Shown: positions 27,643 through 36,323 of the stretch, one piece after another | Numbering within the stretch: position 1 is the first letter of the stretch | How the letters are laid out: every line of letters starts with the position of its first letter | Assembly: GCF_002960625.1 (NCBI RefSeq) | Contig: NZ_POJH01000045.1 | Span: forward strand, 1 to 57,171 | Source of the DNA: Streptococcus suis | GTDB lineage: Bacteria; Bacillota; Bacilli; Lactobacillales; Streptococcaceae | Direction of reading: 5' to 3' | Length of the DNA stretch: 57,171 nt | The notes under the pieces: generated by a model | The model's database searches: none | What the model saw: the letters and a program-made list of their open reading frames with translations, nothing else | Told to the model about the DNA's origin: nothing | Program-made: the position numbers and the translations under genes

Positions 27643-28863
27643 TTATTTTTTAAATAGCTGACGAACCTCTGAGATAAAGTAGAGGGAGCCTGTAATAATC
27701 AAAATACCTTGCGCGCTAGATTGCCAATCTTCTATAAACTGCTGGTAGTTCGCAACATATTCTCGACCCTGACGGTTTTCCTCGGACAAGGCACCGTCAT
27801 AAGCAAAGCTGGTCAAAACAAGGGAAACTTGAGGCAGCCTTTCCTCCAACAAGTCCAACATTTCTTGAAAATCCTTGCGCCGAAGGGCAGAAAAGAGAAT
27901 GGTGACAGGCTCTTCTTGTTCTTGAATAAATTCAATCAAGCGTCCAATAGCAGGGACATTGTGGGCTCCGTCCAAATAGATTTTTGGCTCTTGAGCAACC
28001 AATTCCAAACGACCAGGCCAGCTGGTTTGGGCAAGGGCAGTTTTAATTAACGGAGGTAAAGTCGCTTTTTGAATACTTGCCATATAAAGCAAAAAAGTTT
28101 GCAAGGCTACGGCCGCATTTTCTTCTTGGTGAGGACCTGCCAGACCCAGAACCAATTCTGACAGGTCTCTGTCCGCATTGCTGAACTGTCCTGCTTTATA
28201 TGTGAATTCCTGACCAAATTGGTAGACTGGAGCTTGTTTTTCAAGGGCAATTCGGCGACAGATGACTGTGGTTTCTGAAGAAAGTGGTCCAAGGACGACA
28301 GGCACGTTTTCCTTGATAATCCCTGCTTTCTGCTCTGCTATTTCCCCTAAAGTCGATCCTAGTAAATCTTGATGGTCCATGCCGATGGAGGTGATAAGGC
28401 TTAGGGTTGGTGCCACGACGTTGGTCGTATCCAAAAGTCCGCCGATACCCACCTCTACTAGTGCCAAATCAGGCTGTTGGTCCTTGAAATAGAGGAACAT
28501 AATGAGTACCATGACCTCAAAATAGCGGAAAGGCTCATAGCGTGCGGCAACTTCCTGCTCCAAGTCGTAGACTTTCTGTAAATAGTGCTGAAAATCGTGG
28601 TCGGAGATGGGCTGACTGTCAATACAAATCCTGTCGTGCACGCTCACCATGTGGGGAGATACAAAACTACCGACACGCAAGCCATGTGCCTGAAATAGCT
28701 GGCGCATAAAGGCAATGGTCGATCCCTTGCCATTGGTTCCAGCAACATGAATGACCGGCACTGCAAACTGGGGATTTCCTAGCTGTTCTAGGGCATACTC
28801 AATCTTCTCCATCTTATAATGAAACACCTGACCTTGCTTGGTGTTTAACCAATTTTCTAACAT
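27643..28863 (-). CDS. folC: Folylpolyglutamate synthase / dihydrofolate synthase
   Basis: The 406-residue enzyme adds glutamate to folates. The P-loop GTNGKGST lies near residue 43, with SPHMVSVHDRI and a central GIGGLLDTTNV, all typical of FolC. I use ATG 28863: GGAGGTG is four bases upstream, and the two-codon extension would start with a GTG inside that site. It lies directly downstream of comS, separated by a terminator. Confidence 0.94.
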   Translation of the reverse strand: MLENWLNTKQGQVFHYKMEKIEYALEQLGNPQFAVPVIHVAGTNGKGSTIAFMRQLFQAHGLRVGSFVSPHMVSVHDRICIDSQPISDHDFQHYLQKVYDLEQEVAARYEPFRYFEVMVLIMFLYFKDQQPDLALVEVGIGGLLDTTNVVAPTLSLITSIGMDHQDLLGSTLGEIAEQKAGIIKENVPVVLGPLSSETTVICRRIALEKQAPVYQFGQEFTYKAGQFSNADRDLSELVLGLAGPHQEENAAVALQTFLLYMASIQKATLPPLIKTALAQTSWPGRLELVAQEPKIYLDGAHNVPAIGRLIEFIQEQEEPVTILFSALRRKDFQEMLDLLEERLPQVSLVLTSFAYDGALSEENRQGREYVANYQQFIEDWQSSAQGILIITGSLYFISEVRQLFKK

Positions 28864-28893
28864 AGCCACCTCCTACATACTGTCTAGTATAAC

Positions 28894-28921
28894 AAAAAAG
28901 CCTAACGGATGTTGGCTTTTT
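28894..28921 (-). terminator. Intrinsic terminator of comS
   Basis: AAAAGCC and GGCTTTTTT arms with an 11-base loop (28894-28920) start eight bases after the comS stop and isolate folC from competence transcription. Confidence 0.85.
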
Positions 28922-28928
28922 ATGAATA

Positions 28929-28994
28929 TTATTCTTCAATCCATGTTCCCCAGTTACCACCAAGACGACCAAAAAATTTCAAAAAGTTAAACAT
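28929..28994 (-). CDS. comS: Competence pheromone precursor ComS (XIP)
   Basis: This gene encodes a 21-residue peptide with N-terminus MFNFLKFFGRL and C-terminus GNWGTWIEE. It has a hydrophobic, basic leader and a small acidic C-terminal pheromone with two tryptophans, as in the SigX-inducing peptides of suis-group streptococci. Export and trimming release XIP, which is taken up by the oligopeptide permease and binds ComR. AAAGGAG lies eight bases upstream of the ATG at 28994. The promoter carries a ComR box, and comR is immediately upstream. The peptide I recall for S. suis is GNWGTWVEE, so this would be a valine-to-isoleucine variant. Confidence 0.92.
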   Translation of the reverse strand: MFNFLKFFGRLGGNWGTWIEE

Positions 28995-29025
28995 ATTACT
29001 AATCTCCTTTAATCTTTATGAGTTT

Positions 29026-29067
29026 AGTATAATACTTTTGACAGCTCTTCAACAGGACAAAAATGTC
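29026..29067 (-). promoter_or_regulatory. ComR box and promoter of comS
   Basis: The palindrome GACA-TTTT-TGTC (29056-29067, minus reading) is followed by CTGT and a -10 TATACT at 29026-29031. Layout and spacing match the comX promoter exactly. This gives the positive feedback loop on pheromone production. The box overlaps sequence just after the comR stop codon. Confidence 0.88.
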
Positions 29068-29070
29068 ACT

Positions 29071-29970
29071 TTACTGATTGTCAACTTTCCAATCTTCTTC
29101 AATCTTCTGTTCTAACCCTCTATTTTCTATCAATTTTGCAAATAGAATCGCATCTAGATAATGCTTTTCAGCCTCTCCTCTATCCTTATTTACAAAAAGT
29201 GCGTATTTCCATTTCAATACACTGACAATGGGCTTTTTCTGAAAGTCTTGTGTCGACTGTATAATTTTATCTACACTGTCGAATATCTTTGGTATTGGTT
29301 CATAATACTTTTTGCCTCCCAAAATATTTACACAAGATAACAATGTGTCTCGTAAAACAAATAGATCACTCGAATTGATAATATCAATTTGTCCATGTAA
29401 GGCTTCTATAATTTTCAAAAACTGTCTAAAGATTTCTGAGTCATTACTAGATAATCTAACATATTCCAGCTGGAGTCTTATAATCAGTAAATCATTCACT
29501 TCGTACTTTTGTTTTCGAAAAATTTGTTCAAAGTAATCTTCTAATATTTCTTTTCCAAAACCAGCTGTACCTGATTCTAAGGTATCAATTCGTGATTGAA
29601 TCGCATCTATCGCTATTTTCTCCTCTTCAGGCAAGTCATCATAGTAGTCATCATAGATTTCCGTCAAAATAGCATCACGTTTTTCAACTAATTCCTCATT
29701 GCCATAAGTCGGTGTACGGAGGACATCAAACTTCAGTTTGGAATATCGTTCAGGTAGAGACACATAATCTGGCATAAGCTCGTAGAGCCCCATGCCTAAG
29801 CGGGTTGCGATATATTGGATTTTTGAAAAAGTCGGCTTGGAAGTACCTGCTTCGATACGGGTTAGTTGGCGGATGGAGAGCTCCAGTTCATCGTCACAAA
29901 ACTGTTCACGCGTCAGACTAGCAGTTTCTCGCAGTTGACGCACACGTTGTCCAAATTCCTTATCGTTCAT
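29071..29970 (-). CDS. comR: Competence regulator ComR (Rgg/RRNPP family)
   Basis: The 299-residue protein has an N-terminal XRE helix-turn-helix (FGQRVRQLRETASLTREQF...IRQLTRIEAGTSKPTFSKIQYIATRLG, residues 6-60) and an all-helical TPR-like C-terminal domain that binds the pheromone. Length and layout are those of Rgg-type ComR. The adjacent comS and the two ComR boxes strongly support the identity. It has a sigma-A promoter TTTACA-17-TACAAT about 40 bases upstream and an AGGAGG-like GGAGG at the start. When bound by XIP it should dimerise and activate comS and comX. Confidence 0.93.
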   Translation of the reverse strand: MNDKEFGQRVRQLRETASLTREQFCDDELELSIRQLTRIEAGTSKPTFSKIQYIATRLGMGLYELMPDYVSLPERYSKLKFDVLRTPTYGNEELVEKRDAILTEIYDDYYDDLPEEEKIAIDAIQSRIDTLESGTAGFGKEILEDYFEQIFRKQKYEVNDLLIIRLQLEYVRLSSNDSEIFRQFLKIIEALHGQIDIINSSDLFVLRDTLLSCVNILGGKKYYEPIPKIFDSVDKIIQSTQDFQKKPIVSVLKWKYALFVNKDRGEAEKHYLDAILFAKLIENRGLEQKIEEDWKVDNQ

Positions 29971-30219
29971 AAAATACCTCCGAATATACTTTTGTTCATT
30001 GTAGCAAAAAAGCCAGAAATTGTAAACGATTTCATATTGCGATGAAAATAATTGTATACTTACATACTAATTGGTATTTGATCCCATCCAAAGATTACTA
30101 AAATTTCTTATCTTTCACCGATAACCTCAGTTTTTTCGCTTTACCTATCTAGTGTATCAAAACTCGCTATAGATGACTAATTGAATATTTCCATGACTTG
30201 TCATAGTTATTAACTATAT
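29971..30219 (-). promoter_or_regulatory. comR promoter region
   Basis: TTTACA and TACAAT with a 17-base spacer lie at about 30000-30028 on the minus strand, 20-30 bases before the comR ribosome-binding site. The rest of this 249-base gap is AT-rich and shows no gene or clear terminator. Confidence 0.7.
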
Positions 30220-30834
30220 CTACACTTCAAACTTCTCCTTAATGTCCACCAACTTCTCAATCTTCCAATTTTTCTCCACACCATCGATTTGCAGGTTGAT
30301 ACTATGAATTCCTGCGTTGACAGCTGTCTCCACATCGAGCAGACGGTCACCGATATAGTAGGTATTTTCCTTGTCCAGTCCGTATTTTTCGATGAGAAAT
30401 AGCAGAGCTTCCGGACTTGGTTTGCGGGCAAAACCAGAATCGCTGGTCAAGATTTCTGTGAAATGGTGAGCAATGCCCAACTCCTCCAAAACCTGAAAAG
30501 CATTGTCACTCTTGTGGGTATAAACGAAGTTTTGAATTCCTTTCTCTGCTGTCCAGTCCAGAATTTCACGCGCACCAGCCATCAGGGGAATCTGCGTATT
30601 CTTCTCCTTCAATGAAGTCGCGCGTACGCGATTGAGTTCATCGCTATCCAGACCGTGCTTAGCCCCATCACGCACCAGCAAATCCTTGACAGAATAACGA
30701 AGAATAAAATTTCTTACTTCCTCACGGTCAAAAGGAAGGTCATATTGTTCATAAGTTTCCTGAATTCCAGCCAAAATTGCTTCATAGGAATCCAAAAGGG
30801 TTCCATCCAAATCCCAAATAAATGTCGGTGTCAT
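30220..30834 (-). CDS. HAD-superfamily phosphatase
   Basis: The 204-residue protein has the four HAD motifs: DLDGTLLDS (nucleophile Asp near residue 8), THK, KPSPEALL with the lysine, and GDRLLDV with the metal-binding aspartates. A helical cap domain follows motif I, as in phosphoglycolate phosphatase-like enzymes. The substrate is unknown. ATG 30834 is used, with GGAG five bases before it. It overlaps the end of the GNAT gene region and is probably translated from the same message as ruvB. Confidence 0.88.
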   Translation of the reverse strand: MTPTFIWDLDGTLLDSYEAILAGIQETYEQYDLPFDREEVRNFILRYSVKDLLVRDGAKHGLDSDELNRVRATSLKEKNTQIPLMAGAREILDWTAEKGIQNFVYTHKSDNAFQVLEELGIAHHFTEILTSDSGFARKPSPEALLFLIEKYGLDKENTYYIGDRLLDVETAVNAGIHSINLQIDGVEKNWKIEKLVDIKEKFEV

Positions 30835-30835
30835 C

Positions 30836-31588
30836 TTATCTCCATTCATATGCTTGATAGGGCTTGTCCAATTGGTAACCCAATTTTTCAGCCAGTTTCA
30901 AGGAAGTCAGAGTATGGGCATCCCAGCTAGGATAGAGATTACGGTCTAAACAAGCTAAGATTAACTGAGCAGCACAAGCTCTAGCCAAACCCAAACCCAA
31001 ACCTCGATAGTCTTCCCTAGTATCCACTTCTATCTCAATCCCACCTGAATAACTGGCATAGGATGAGGCACCTGACACCACCTGTTCCTTATGCAAGATG
31101 ACATAGCCTAGACCCAAGTCTAAAAACTGCTCCACATCAGCATAATTGCCCACCAAATCGCGTGACCATTCTTCTACCAGACAGGCATCATACAGATTAC
31201 GGTCAATTACTTTCAGGTCAAACTCTCCAGGTAGGGCATCAATCAGTTTCTGCAAATGCCCAAGGTCAAAACTAGTATCTTTTTTCGTAGCATAACGGGT
31301 AAAGGACCGGATTCTGTCTCCGTAAGTCTCTTCTATCAAGTCTGACCAGGATTGGTTTTGAGGTACTAAAATAATATCCTTTCCCTCACACATTTTTAGC
31401 AAGTCCACATTTGGTTTTCCGGCCAAAAAACCAAAGAAGCTCTGCCGTCCATAGAGAGCTAAGGCTGACTGGGGCGACTGGCTGTCATCAACATGAATCT
31501 GTCCCATTCTGCCTTCTAAACAGGTCCAAATAATTGCCTCAGGCCAATCTCCAAATAAACTAGCTACTCGTCTCATCTGCTCTGCCAT
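30836..31588 (-). CDS. GNAT-family acetyltransferase
   Basis: This 250-residue protein has a C-terminal GNAT domain with the acetyl-CoA loop DYRGLGLGLARACAAQ (near residue 195) and a final LAEKLGYQLDKPYQAYEW. The N-terminal half (1-120) is less conserved. It resembles the GNAT_acetyltran group, whose substrates are mostly unknown. The start codon overlaps the ruvB stop by one base, so translation is coupled. Confidence 0.82.
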   Translation of the reverse strand: MAEQMRRVASLFGDWPEAIIWTCLEGRMGQIHVDDSQSPQSALALYGRQSFFGFLAGKPNVDLLKMCEGKDIILVPQNQSWSDLIEETYGDRIRSFTRYATKKDTSFDLGHLQKLIDALPGEFDLKVIDRNLYDACLVEEWSRDLVGNYADVEQFLDLGLGYVILHKEQVVSGASSYASYSGGIEIEVDTREDYRGLGLGLARACAAQLILACLDRNLYPSWDAHTLTSLKLAEKLGYQLDKPYQAYEWR

Positions 31589-32586
31589 TATTTTTCCGTA
31601 TAGGGATAACCCAAGTGCTCGTAGGCCTTGGCTGTCGCAACCCGCCCCGTCCGTGTCCGCATGAGAAAGCCCTGCTGAATCAGGTATGGCTCATACATAT
31701 CCTCCACCGTTTCACGCTCCTCGGCGATATTGACCGACAGGGTGTTGAGGCCGACGGGACCGCCGCCGTACATTTCAATCATGGTACGGAGAATCTTCTG
31801 GTCCACGTAGTCCAGACCTTCACGGTCAACATCCAGCATGGTCAGAGCCTTGTCCGTAATGATATCGTCAATCAGGCCGTCGCCCATAATCTGGGCAAAA
31901 TCCCGCACCCGTTTGAGCAGGCGGTTGGCGATACGAGGAGTCCCACGCGAACGACGAGCCAGCTCGATAGCTGCTTCATGGGTAATCTCCATGTCAAAGA
32001 TGTCCGCTGTCCGCTCGACAATCTCGGTCAAATCAGCCAGCTCGTAGTACTCCATGTGTCCAGTGATACCAAAACGGGCTCGCAGAGGATTGGACAGCAT
32101 CCCCGCACGAGTGGTTGCTCCAATCAGGGTAAAAGGAGGCAACTCCAGATGCACGGAGCGACTGGCCTCCCCAGCCCCAATCATGATGTCAATGTAAAAA
32201 TCTTCCATGGCAGAGTAGAGAATCTCCTCAACCGCCATGGGCATACGGTGGATTTCATCGATAAAGAGGACATCACCAGGTTCCAAATCATTGAGAAGGG
32301 CCACCAAATCGCCTGCCTTTTCAATGACGGGACCACTGGTCTGCTTGATATTGACGCCTAGTTCGTTTGCAATGACAAAAGCCATGGTGGTCTTACCTAG
32401 ACCCGGAGGACCAAAAAGAAGAGTATGGTCCAAGGCTTCATCACGGAGTTTGGCTGCCTCGATAAAGATTTTCAGCTGGTCCTTGACCTTGTCCTGACCG
32501 ATGTATTCATTTAATTTCTGCGGACGCAGGGTACGCTCAACGTATTCCTCGTCCTGCATTTGTTCCATATCTAATATTCTAGTCAT
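31588..32586 (-). CDS. ruvB: Holliday junction ATP-dependent helicase subunit RuvB
   Basis: The 332-residue AAA+ motor of RuvAB has Walker [10 protein letters not shown] (near residue 60), Walker [11 protein letters not shown], sensor 1 [10 protein letters not shown] and a winged helix ending in [18 protein letters not shown]. The start [10 protein letters not shown] matches family N-termini. The -10 box TATAAT ends only six bases before the ATG, so the messenger is probably leaderless. Operon ruvB-GNAT-HAD. Confidence 0.97.
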   Translation of the reverse strand: MTRILDMEQMQDEEYVERTLRPQKLNEYIGQDKVKDQLKIFIEAAKLRDEALDHTLLFGPPGLGKTTMAFVIANELGVNIKQTSGPVIEKAGDLVALLNDLEPGDVLFIDEIHRMPMAVEEILYSAMEDFYIDIMIGAGEASRSVHLELPPFTLIGATTRAGMLSNPLRARFGITGHMEYYELADLTEIVERTADIFDMEITHEAAIELARRSRGTPRIANRLLKRVRDFAQIMGDGLIDDIITDKALTMLDVDREGLDYVDQKILRTMIEMYGGGPVGLNTLSVNIAEERETVEDMYEPYLIQQGFLMRTRTGRVATAKAYEHLGYPYTEK

Positions 32587-32862
32587 GGGACTATTATAGC
32601 ATAAAATGAAAATACCAGACTCAGTGAGTCCAGTATTTCCAGGAGATTATATGATACCTAGCTCTTGTCGCTTGCGACTTAGAGCTAGGGATACCTTTAG
32701 GTGAAAAGATATGCCAGCCGTTTGAGCTTTAGCTCTTACGGATGACGATACTGAAAATCATTCAGTAAAAGTTTTGCTATTTCTAGCTTAAATAGAGTAT
32801 AACTCTCAAAACTTAAGGGAAACTAAAAAATTCTCTGGAAAATCCAAAGAATTTTGATTTTT
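32587..32862 (-). promoter_or_regulatory. purB-ruvB intergenic region: ruvB promoter and hairpins
   Basis: An extended -10, TGC-TATAAT (TATAAT at 32593-32598), lies directly before ruvB. Upstream is a hairpin GACTC-AGT-GAGTC flanked by pairing AATAC/GTATT (about 32611-32635). A larger stem, CCTAGCTCT...AGAGCTAGG with inner GTCGC/GCGAC, covers about 32659-32691. Neither has a T run. No gene is visible. Confidence 0.65.
32824..32854 (-). terminator. Intrinsic terminator of purB
   Basis: AAATTCT-T-TGGA / TCCA-G-AGAATTT arms followed by TTTTTTAG on the minus strand, starting about ten bases after the purB stop. Confidence 0.8.
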
Positions 32863-34155
32863 TTATAATCCAAGTCGTTCAAAGATGTCATCTACCCGTT
32901 TGGCATAGTAGTCTGGGTTGAAGAGTTCATCGATTTCTTCCTGACTAAGTTTGGCTGTCACACGCTCATCCGCTTCGAGAAGGGGCTTGAAGTCCACTTG
33001 ATTATCCCATGACTGTGCGGTTTTTGGTTGCACCAAATCATAGGCTTCCTCACGGGTCATGCCTTTCTCAATCAAGCTAAGCATCACACGCTGGCTGTAA
33101 ATCAAGCCAAAAGTCGACTCCATATTGCGTTTCATATTTTCAGGGAAAACCGTCAAGTTCTTGACGATATTACCAAAACGGTTGAGCATGTAGTTGATGA
33201 GGATAGTCGTATCCGGCGTGATAATCCGCTCCGCTGACGAGTGGGAAATATCGCGTTCGTGCCAGAGAGCCACATTTTCAAAAGCCGTCACCAAGTGACC
33301 ACGCACCACACGAGCCAGACCGGTCATGTTTTCAGATCCGATAGGGTTGCGTTTATGGGGCATAGCAGAGCTGCCCTTTTGGCCTTTGGCGAAATACTCT
33401 TCTACTTCGCGTTGCTCAGATTTTTGTAGTCCACGGATTTCTGTCGCCATACGCTCGATAGACGTTGCGATCAAGGCTAGGGCTGAGAAATATTCTGCGT
33501 GGAGGTCACGAGGAAGGACCTGAGTTGAAATTTCCTGCGGACGAATACCCAATTTGCCACAAACATACTCTTCCACAAATGGAGGAATGTTGGCAAAGTT
33601 ACCAACCGCACCTGAAATTTTACCAGCCTCAACGCCCTTGGCTGCTACATCAAAACGCTCCATATTGCGTTTCATTTCGCTATACCAAGTCGCCAACTTA
33701 AGACCGAAGGTCGTTGGCTCCGCATGGACACCGTGGGTCCGGCCCATCATAATGGTGTACTTGTGCTCACGAGCCTTATCGGCGATGATAGTGGTAAAGT
33801 TTTCAAGGTCACGACGGATGATGTCGTTAGCCTGCTTGTAGAGGTAACCGTAAGCCGTATCCACCACATCGGTCGATGTCAAACCGTAGTGAACCCACTT
33901 GCGTTCCTCACCAAGACTTTCCGAAACCGCACGCGTGAAAGCCACCACATCGTGACGGGTCTCCTCTTCAATCTCTAAAATGCGGTCGATGTCAAAAGTC
34001 GCCTTCTCACGAATCAAGGCCACATCTTCTTTGGGAATCTCACCCAACTCAGCCCAAGCCTCATCTGCGAGGATCTCCACCTCCAACCAAGCTTTGTACT
34101 TGTTCTCTTCACTCCAAATAGCCGCCATCTCTGGGCGGGAATAACGATTGATCAT
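32863..34155 (-). CDS. purB: Adenylosuccinate lyase
   Basis: The 430-residue enzyme cleaves SAICAR and adenylosuccinate, acting twice in purine synthesis. Family marks are [13 protein letters not shown] (near 93), [13 protein letters not shown] and the flexible signature loop [17 protein letters not shown] with the catalytic serine. It follows the RloB-like gene by only 34 bases with no clear promoter between them, so its expression may depend on the cassette's promoter or on readthrough from purK. Confidence 0.97.
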   Translation of the reverse strand: MINRYSRPEMAAIWSEENKYKAWLEVEILADEAWAELGEIPKEDVALIREKATFDIDRILEIEEETRHDVVAFTRAVSESLGEERKWVHYGLTSTDVVDTAYGYLYKQANDIIRRDLENFTTIIADKAREHKYTIMMGRTHGVHAEPTTFGLKLATWYSEMKRNMERFDVAAKGVEAGKISGAVGNFANIPPFVEEYVCGKLGIRPQEISTQVLPRDLHAEYFSALALIATSIERMATEIRGLQKSEQREVEEYFAKGQKGSSAMPHKRNPIGSENMTGLARVVRGHLVTAFENVALWHERDISHSSAERIITPDTTILINYMLNRFGNIVKNLTVFPENMKRNMESTFGLIYSQRVMLSLIEKGMTREEAYDLVQPKTAQSWDNQVDFKPLLEADERVTAKLSQEEIDELFNPDYYAKRVDDIFERLGL

Positions 34156-34189
34156 TGTTTTTCCTTTACCTACATTTGAAATTTACTAA

Positions 34190-34813
34190 CTAATCAAGTC
34201 TTACAGATGGAAGCCATTTATTCAACTCTTCAACTAATTTATAAACATATGTTACTGGTAATTGCTTTGCAGGAGAGGGAGTTGATTCATCTGTATACCT
34301 ACTTGCTAAAGTTTTAGCGTTTCTAATAGCATTAGCTTGAAATGGTTTTAACAAATCGTACATATTTTGAAGATTTTTTTGATATTCTTCTGGAAAATCA
34401 GAATTCTTTTTAAAAATATTGTTCAAAATATTAATATATTGCGTTCTGCTAATTCCTGAATCTAGGTATTGAAAATGCAAAACATACCACAATTCAAAAG
34501 ACTCATTACTATAGGCTATTCCAAAATTATGGTGTTGCGCTAATTGTACAGCATCATTAACATCTTTTGCAGGAAAACTATCTCTATCAAAAACTACCCA
34601 AACTTGATCATACTTCCCTTTTTCAGTAACAGCATATTCTACAAGTCTTAACGTATTATCGCCAAGTCCTTTTATCTCTACTGTTGCATTTAGCACTTTG
34701 AATCCTTGGAAATAATTTGGTTCAGTACGAGCGCCTTCGCACACAATCAGAATTGAAGGTAATTGTTCCTTAGTTCCTGTCTTTTTATCCCTTGAAAACC
34801 GACTTTTCACCAT
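34190..34813 (-). CDS. RloB/AbiLii-like protein
   Basis: The 207-residue protein resembles RloB, the partner of an AAA ATPase in RloAB and lactococcal AbiL abortive-infection loci. Residues 22-35 (LIVCEGARTEPNYF) and 72-79 (WVVFDRDS) give a Toprim-like layout: E26 after the first strand and D76-x-D78 after the second. A nuclease role is therefore plausible but unproven. FELWYVLHF (near 106-114) is also typical of the family. It begins six bases after the ATPase stop. Confidence 0.75.
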   Translation of the reverse strand: MVKSRFSRDKKTGTKEQLPSILIVCEGARTEPNYFQGFKVLNATVEIKGLGDNTLRLVEYAVTEKGKYDQVWVVFDRDSFPAKDVNDAVQLAQHHNFGIAYSNESFELWYVLHFQYLDSGISRTQYINILNNIFKKNSDFPEEYQKNLQNMYDLLKPFQANAIRNAKTLASRYTDESTPSPAKQLPVTYVYKLVEELNKWLPSVRLD

Positions 34814-34819
34814 ATTTTG

Positions 34820-36121
34820 TCAATCCTCCATCTTACTTCCCTTAAACAAGGTATGAACTACATCGTTCTTAATAAAAGGAATTGCACCATATTTTCCTTT
34901 TAAATAATTTTTAGCATACCTCTCGTCACTACGCACAACAGCACCATTGAATCTGTATTCTGAAAGAGATGTCAAGTGACTCACTTCAAATTCATCTTTT
35001 TCTACAAACCAAATCTGATCTCTTCTCAATAATTCTTGATCTAGTATGTTTGAATTGTGACTCGTGATAATAAGTTGAGAATTTTTATTTTCTGAATTGT
35101 TAAACAATCTCATCAAATACTTAGTAACTAAAGGATGCAGCAATGCATCTGCTTCATCAATAATTAATACACCACCATTTTCCAATACACTGACAATGGG
35201 GCCAACCATACTTAAAAATACTTTTGTACCAGTAGACTCAAATAGGTCTGCATCAAATAGTTTACTATCTATTATTTTTCCTTCTGAATCGTATATATTA
35301 TGTTTTGATAAAAGACGATTTGCATTCTCTTTTGCCTCCTCTAAGATTTCTTCCGGTATCTCCTCTTCAGCTTCTCCTACTAATTTTACTTCATATTTGT
35401 GCTGTCTAACTTCTAAATCTGTAATATTAAAATCTGCAATTTTTAATAAATCAATTATTTTAGACTTGTAACTATTATTATCTCTTATCAGACTCTTTGT
35501 AAACCTAGCATTATGTCCGTAACCATATAAAAAATTAATATTTTGAGTAAAATATTCCATAATACTTTCAGCTAATTCCGTGTTAGTCACAGAAAGAACT
35601 GTCAAAAATAATGAATACGAATTTGTCAAACTAAATTTTAAATCTAACTCTTCTTTCTTTTTGAAAACCTCAATAGAATACGACTCTATACCATTTATTC
35701 CCCTTTCGAATACCAACTGGTCATCTACAAATAATTTTTCAGATTTAACCTCTCCCTTCTCAAGGGAAAAGCCATAGGTCACAATTTGATTTTTCATAAT
35801 AAATGAAATTTCAAATTCAGTAGGAGCATCTTTACTCACCGTATCTAATGAGAATGTTAGATTATTGAATTTTCTTTTTCCTTCTTTCGAGTCTTGCATA
35901 GAGTTTTTTATAAAAGCAAACATAAACATCAAAGCTTGTAATAAGTTACTCTTACCACTCGCATTCGCTCCAAATATACTAGCTATTTTTAACAAATGTA
36001 AATTTTCTTCGATTTCAATTCTATTATCCAGATGTTCTGTCAATTTTTCTGAAGATACCATACTAAATGTCACTTCATTTTTGAACGAAGTAAAATTTTT
36101 AACTTTAAATTCTATTAACAT
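34820..36121 (-). CDS. RloA/AbiLi-like AAA ATPase
   Basis: The 433-residue protein is an AAA15-type ATPase of the OLD/SMC-like group. The N-terminal FKVKNFTSFKNEVTFSM leads to Walker A GANASGKSN (51-59). Walker B LLIDEADALLHP-type sequence lies at about 318-330 (E323 catalytic) and a switch histidine in ITSHNSNIL (352-360). With the RloB-like gene it forms a candidate phage-defence pair. Its own promoter (TTGCCA-17-TATAAT) is about 45 bases upstream, behind a purK terminator. AT content is higher than in the flanking purine genes, which hints at separate acquisition. Confidence 0.8.
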   Translation of the reverse strand: MLIEFKVKNFTSFKNEVTFSMVSSEKLTEHLDNRIEIEENLHLLKIASIFGANASGKSNLLQALMFMFAFIKNSMQDSKEGKRKFNNLTFSLDTVSKDAPTEFEISFIMKNQIVTYGFSLEKGEVKSEKLFVDDQLVFERGINGIESYSIEVFKKKEELDLKFSLTNSYSLFLTVLSVTNTELAESIMEYFTQNINFLYGYGHNARFTKSLIRDNNSYKSKIIDLLKIADFNITDLEVRQHKYEVKLVGEAEEEIPEEILEEAKENANRLLSKHNIYDSEGKIIDSKLFDADLFESTGTKVFLSMVGPIVSVLENGGVLIIDEADALLHPLVTKYLMRLFNNSENKNSQLIITSHNSNILDQELLRRDQIWFVEKDEFEVSHLTSLSEYRFNGAVVRSDERYAKNYLKGKYGAIPFIKNDVVHTLFKGSKMED

Positions 36122-36323
36122 ATTATATACCTCCCGAGATTTTTTCTCGCCTCTTCATTATAACACAAATTATACAGTCTTAGTAAGATTTTGGCAACTT
36201 CTTTTGACACTTCCCAGCATTCTCTATATCATTAATTCGTAAATTATTTTCTACACTAACGATAACCAATTACATGATATATATTTGAAAATTTAAGGGA
36301 CACAGGCAGTCCCATATACATAC
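36122..36323 (-). promoter_or_regulatory. Promoter region of the RloAB-like cassette
   Basis: TTGCCA and TATAAT with a 17-base spacer (about 36165-36193) form a clear sigma-A promoter. A second TTATAAT lies 8 bases on. The leader carries the hairpin CGAGA-AAAAAA-TCTCG immediately before the GGGAGG binding site (about 36133-36150), which could affect translation. Confidence 0.75.
36290..36313 (-). terminator. Possible terminator of purK
   Basis: GGGAC (36297-36301) and GTCCC (36309-36313) form a short stem with a seven-base loop followed by TTAAATTTT on the minus strand, 10 bases after the purK stop. The stem is short, so partial readthrough is likely. Confidence 0.55.

Noticed and set aside
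31615..32361. 248-codon plus-strand ORF opposite ruvB
   Set aside because: Mirror frame of a highly conserved gene; no ribosome-binding site and low-complexity, unlikely protein composition.
34190..36121. Prophage or integrative element
   Set aside because: No integrase, terminase, attachment-site repeat or other phage gene; only a two-gene cassette.
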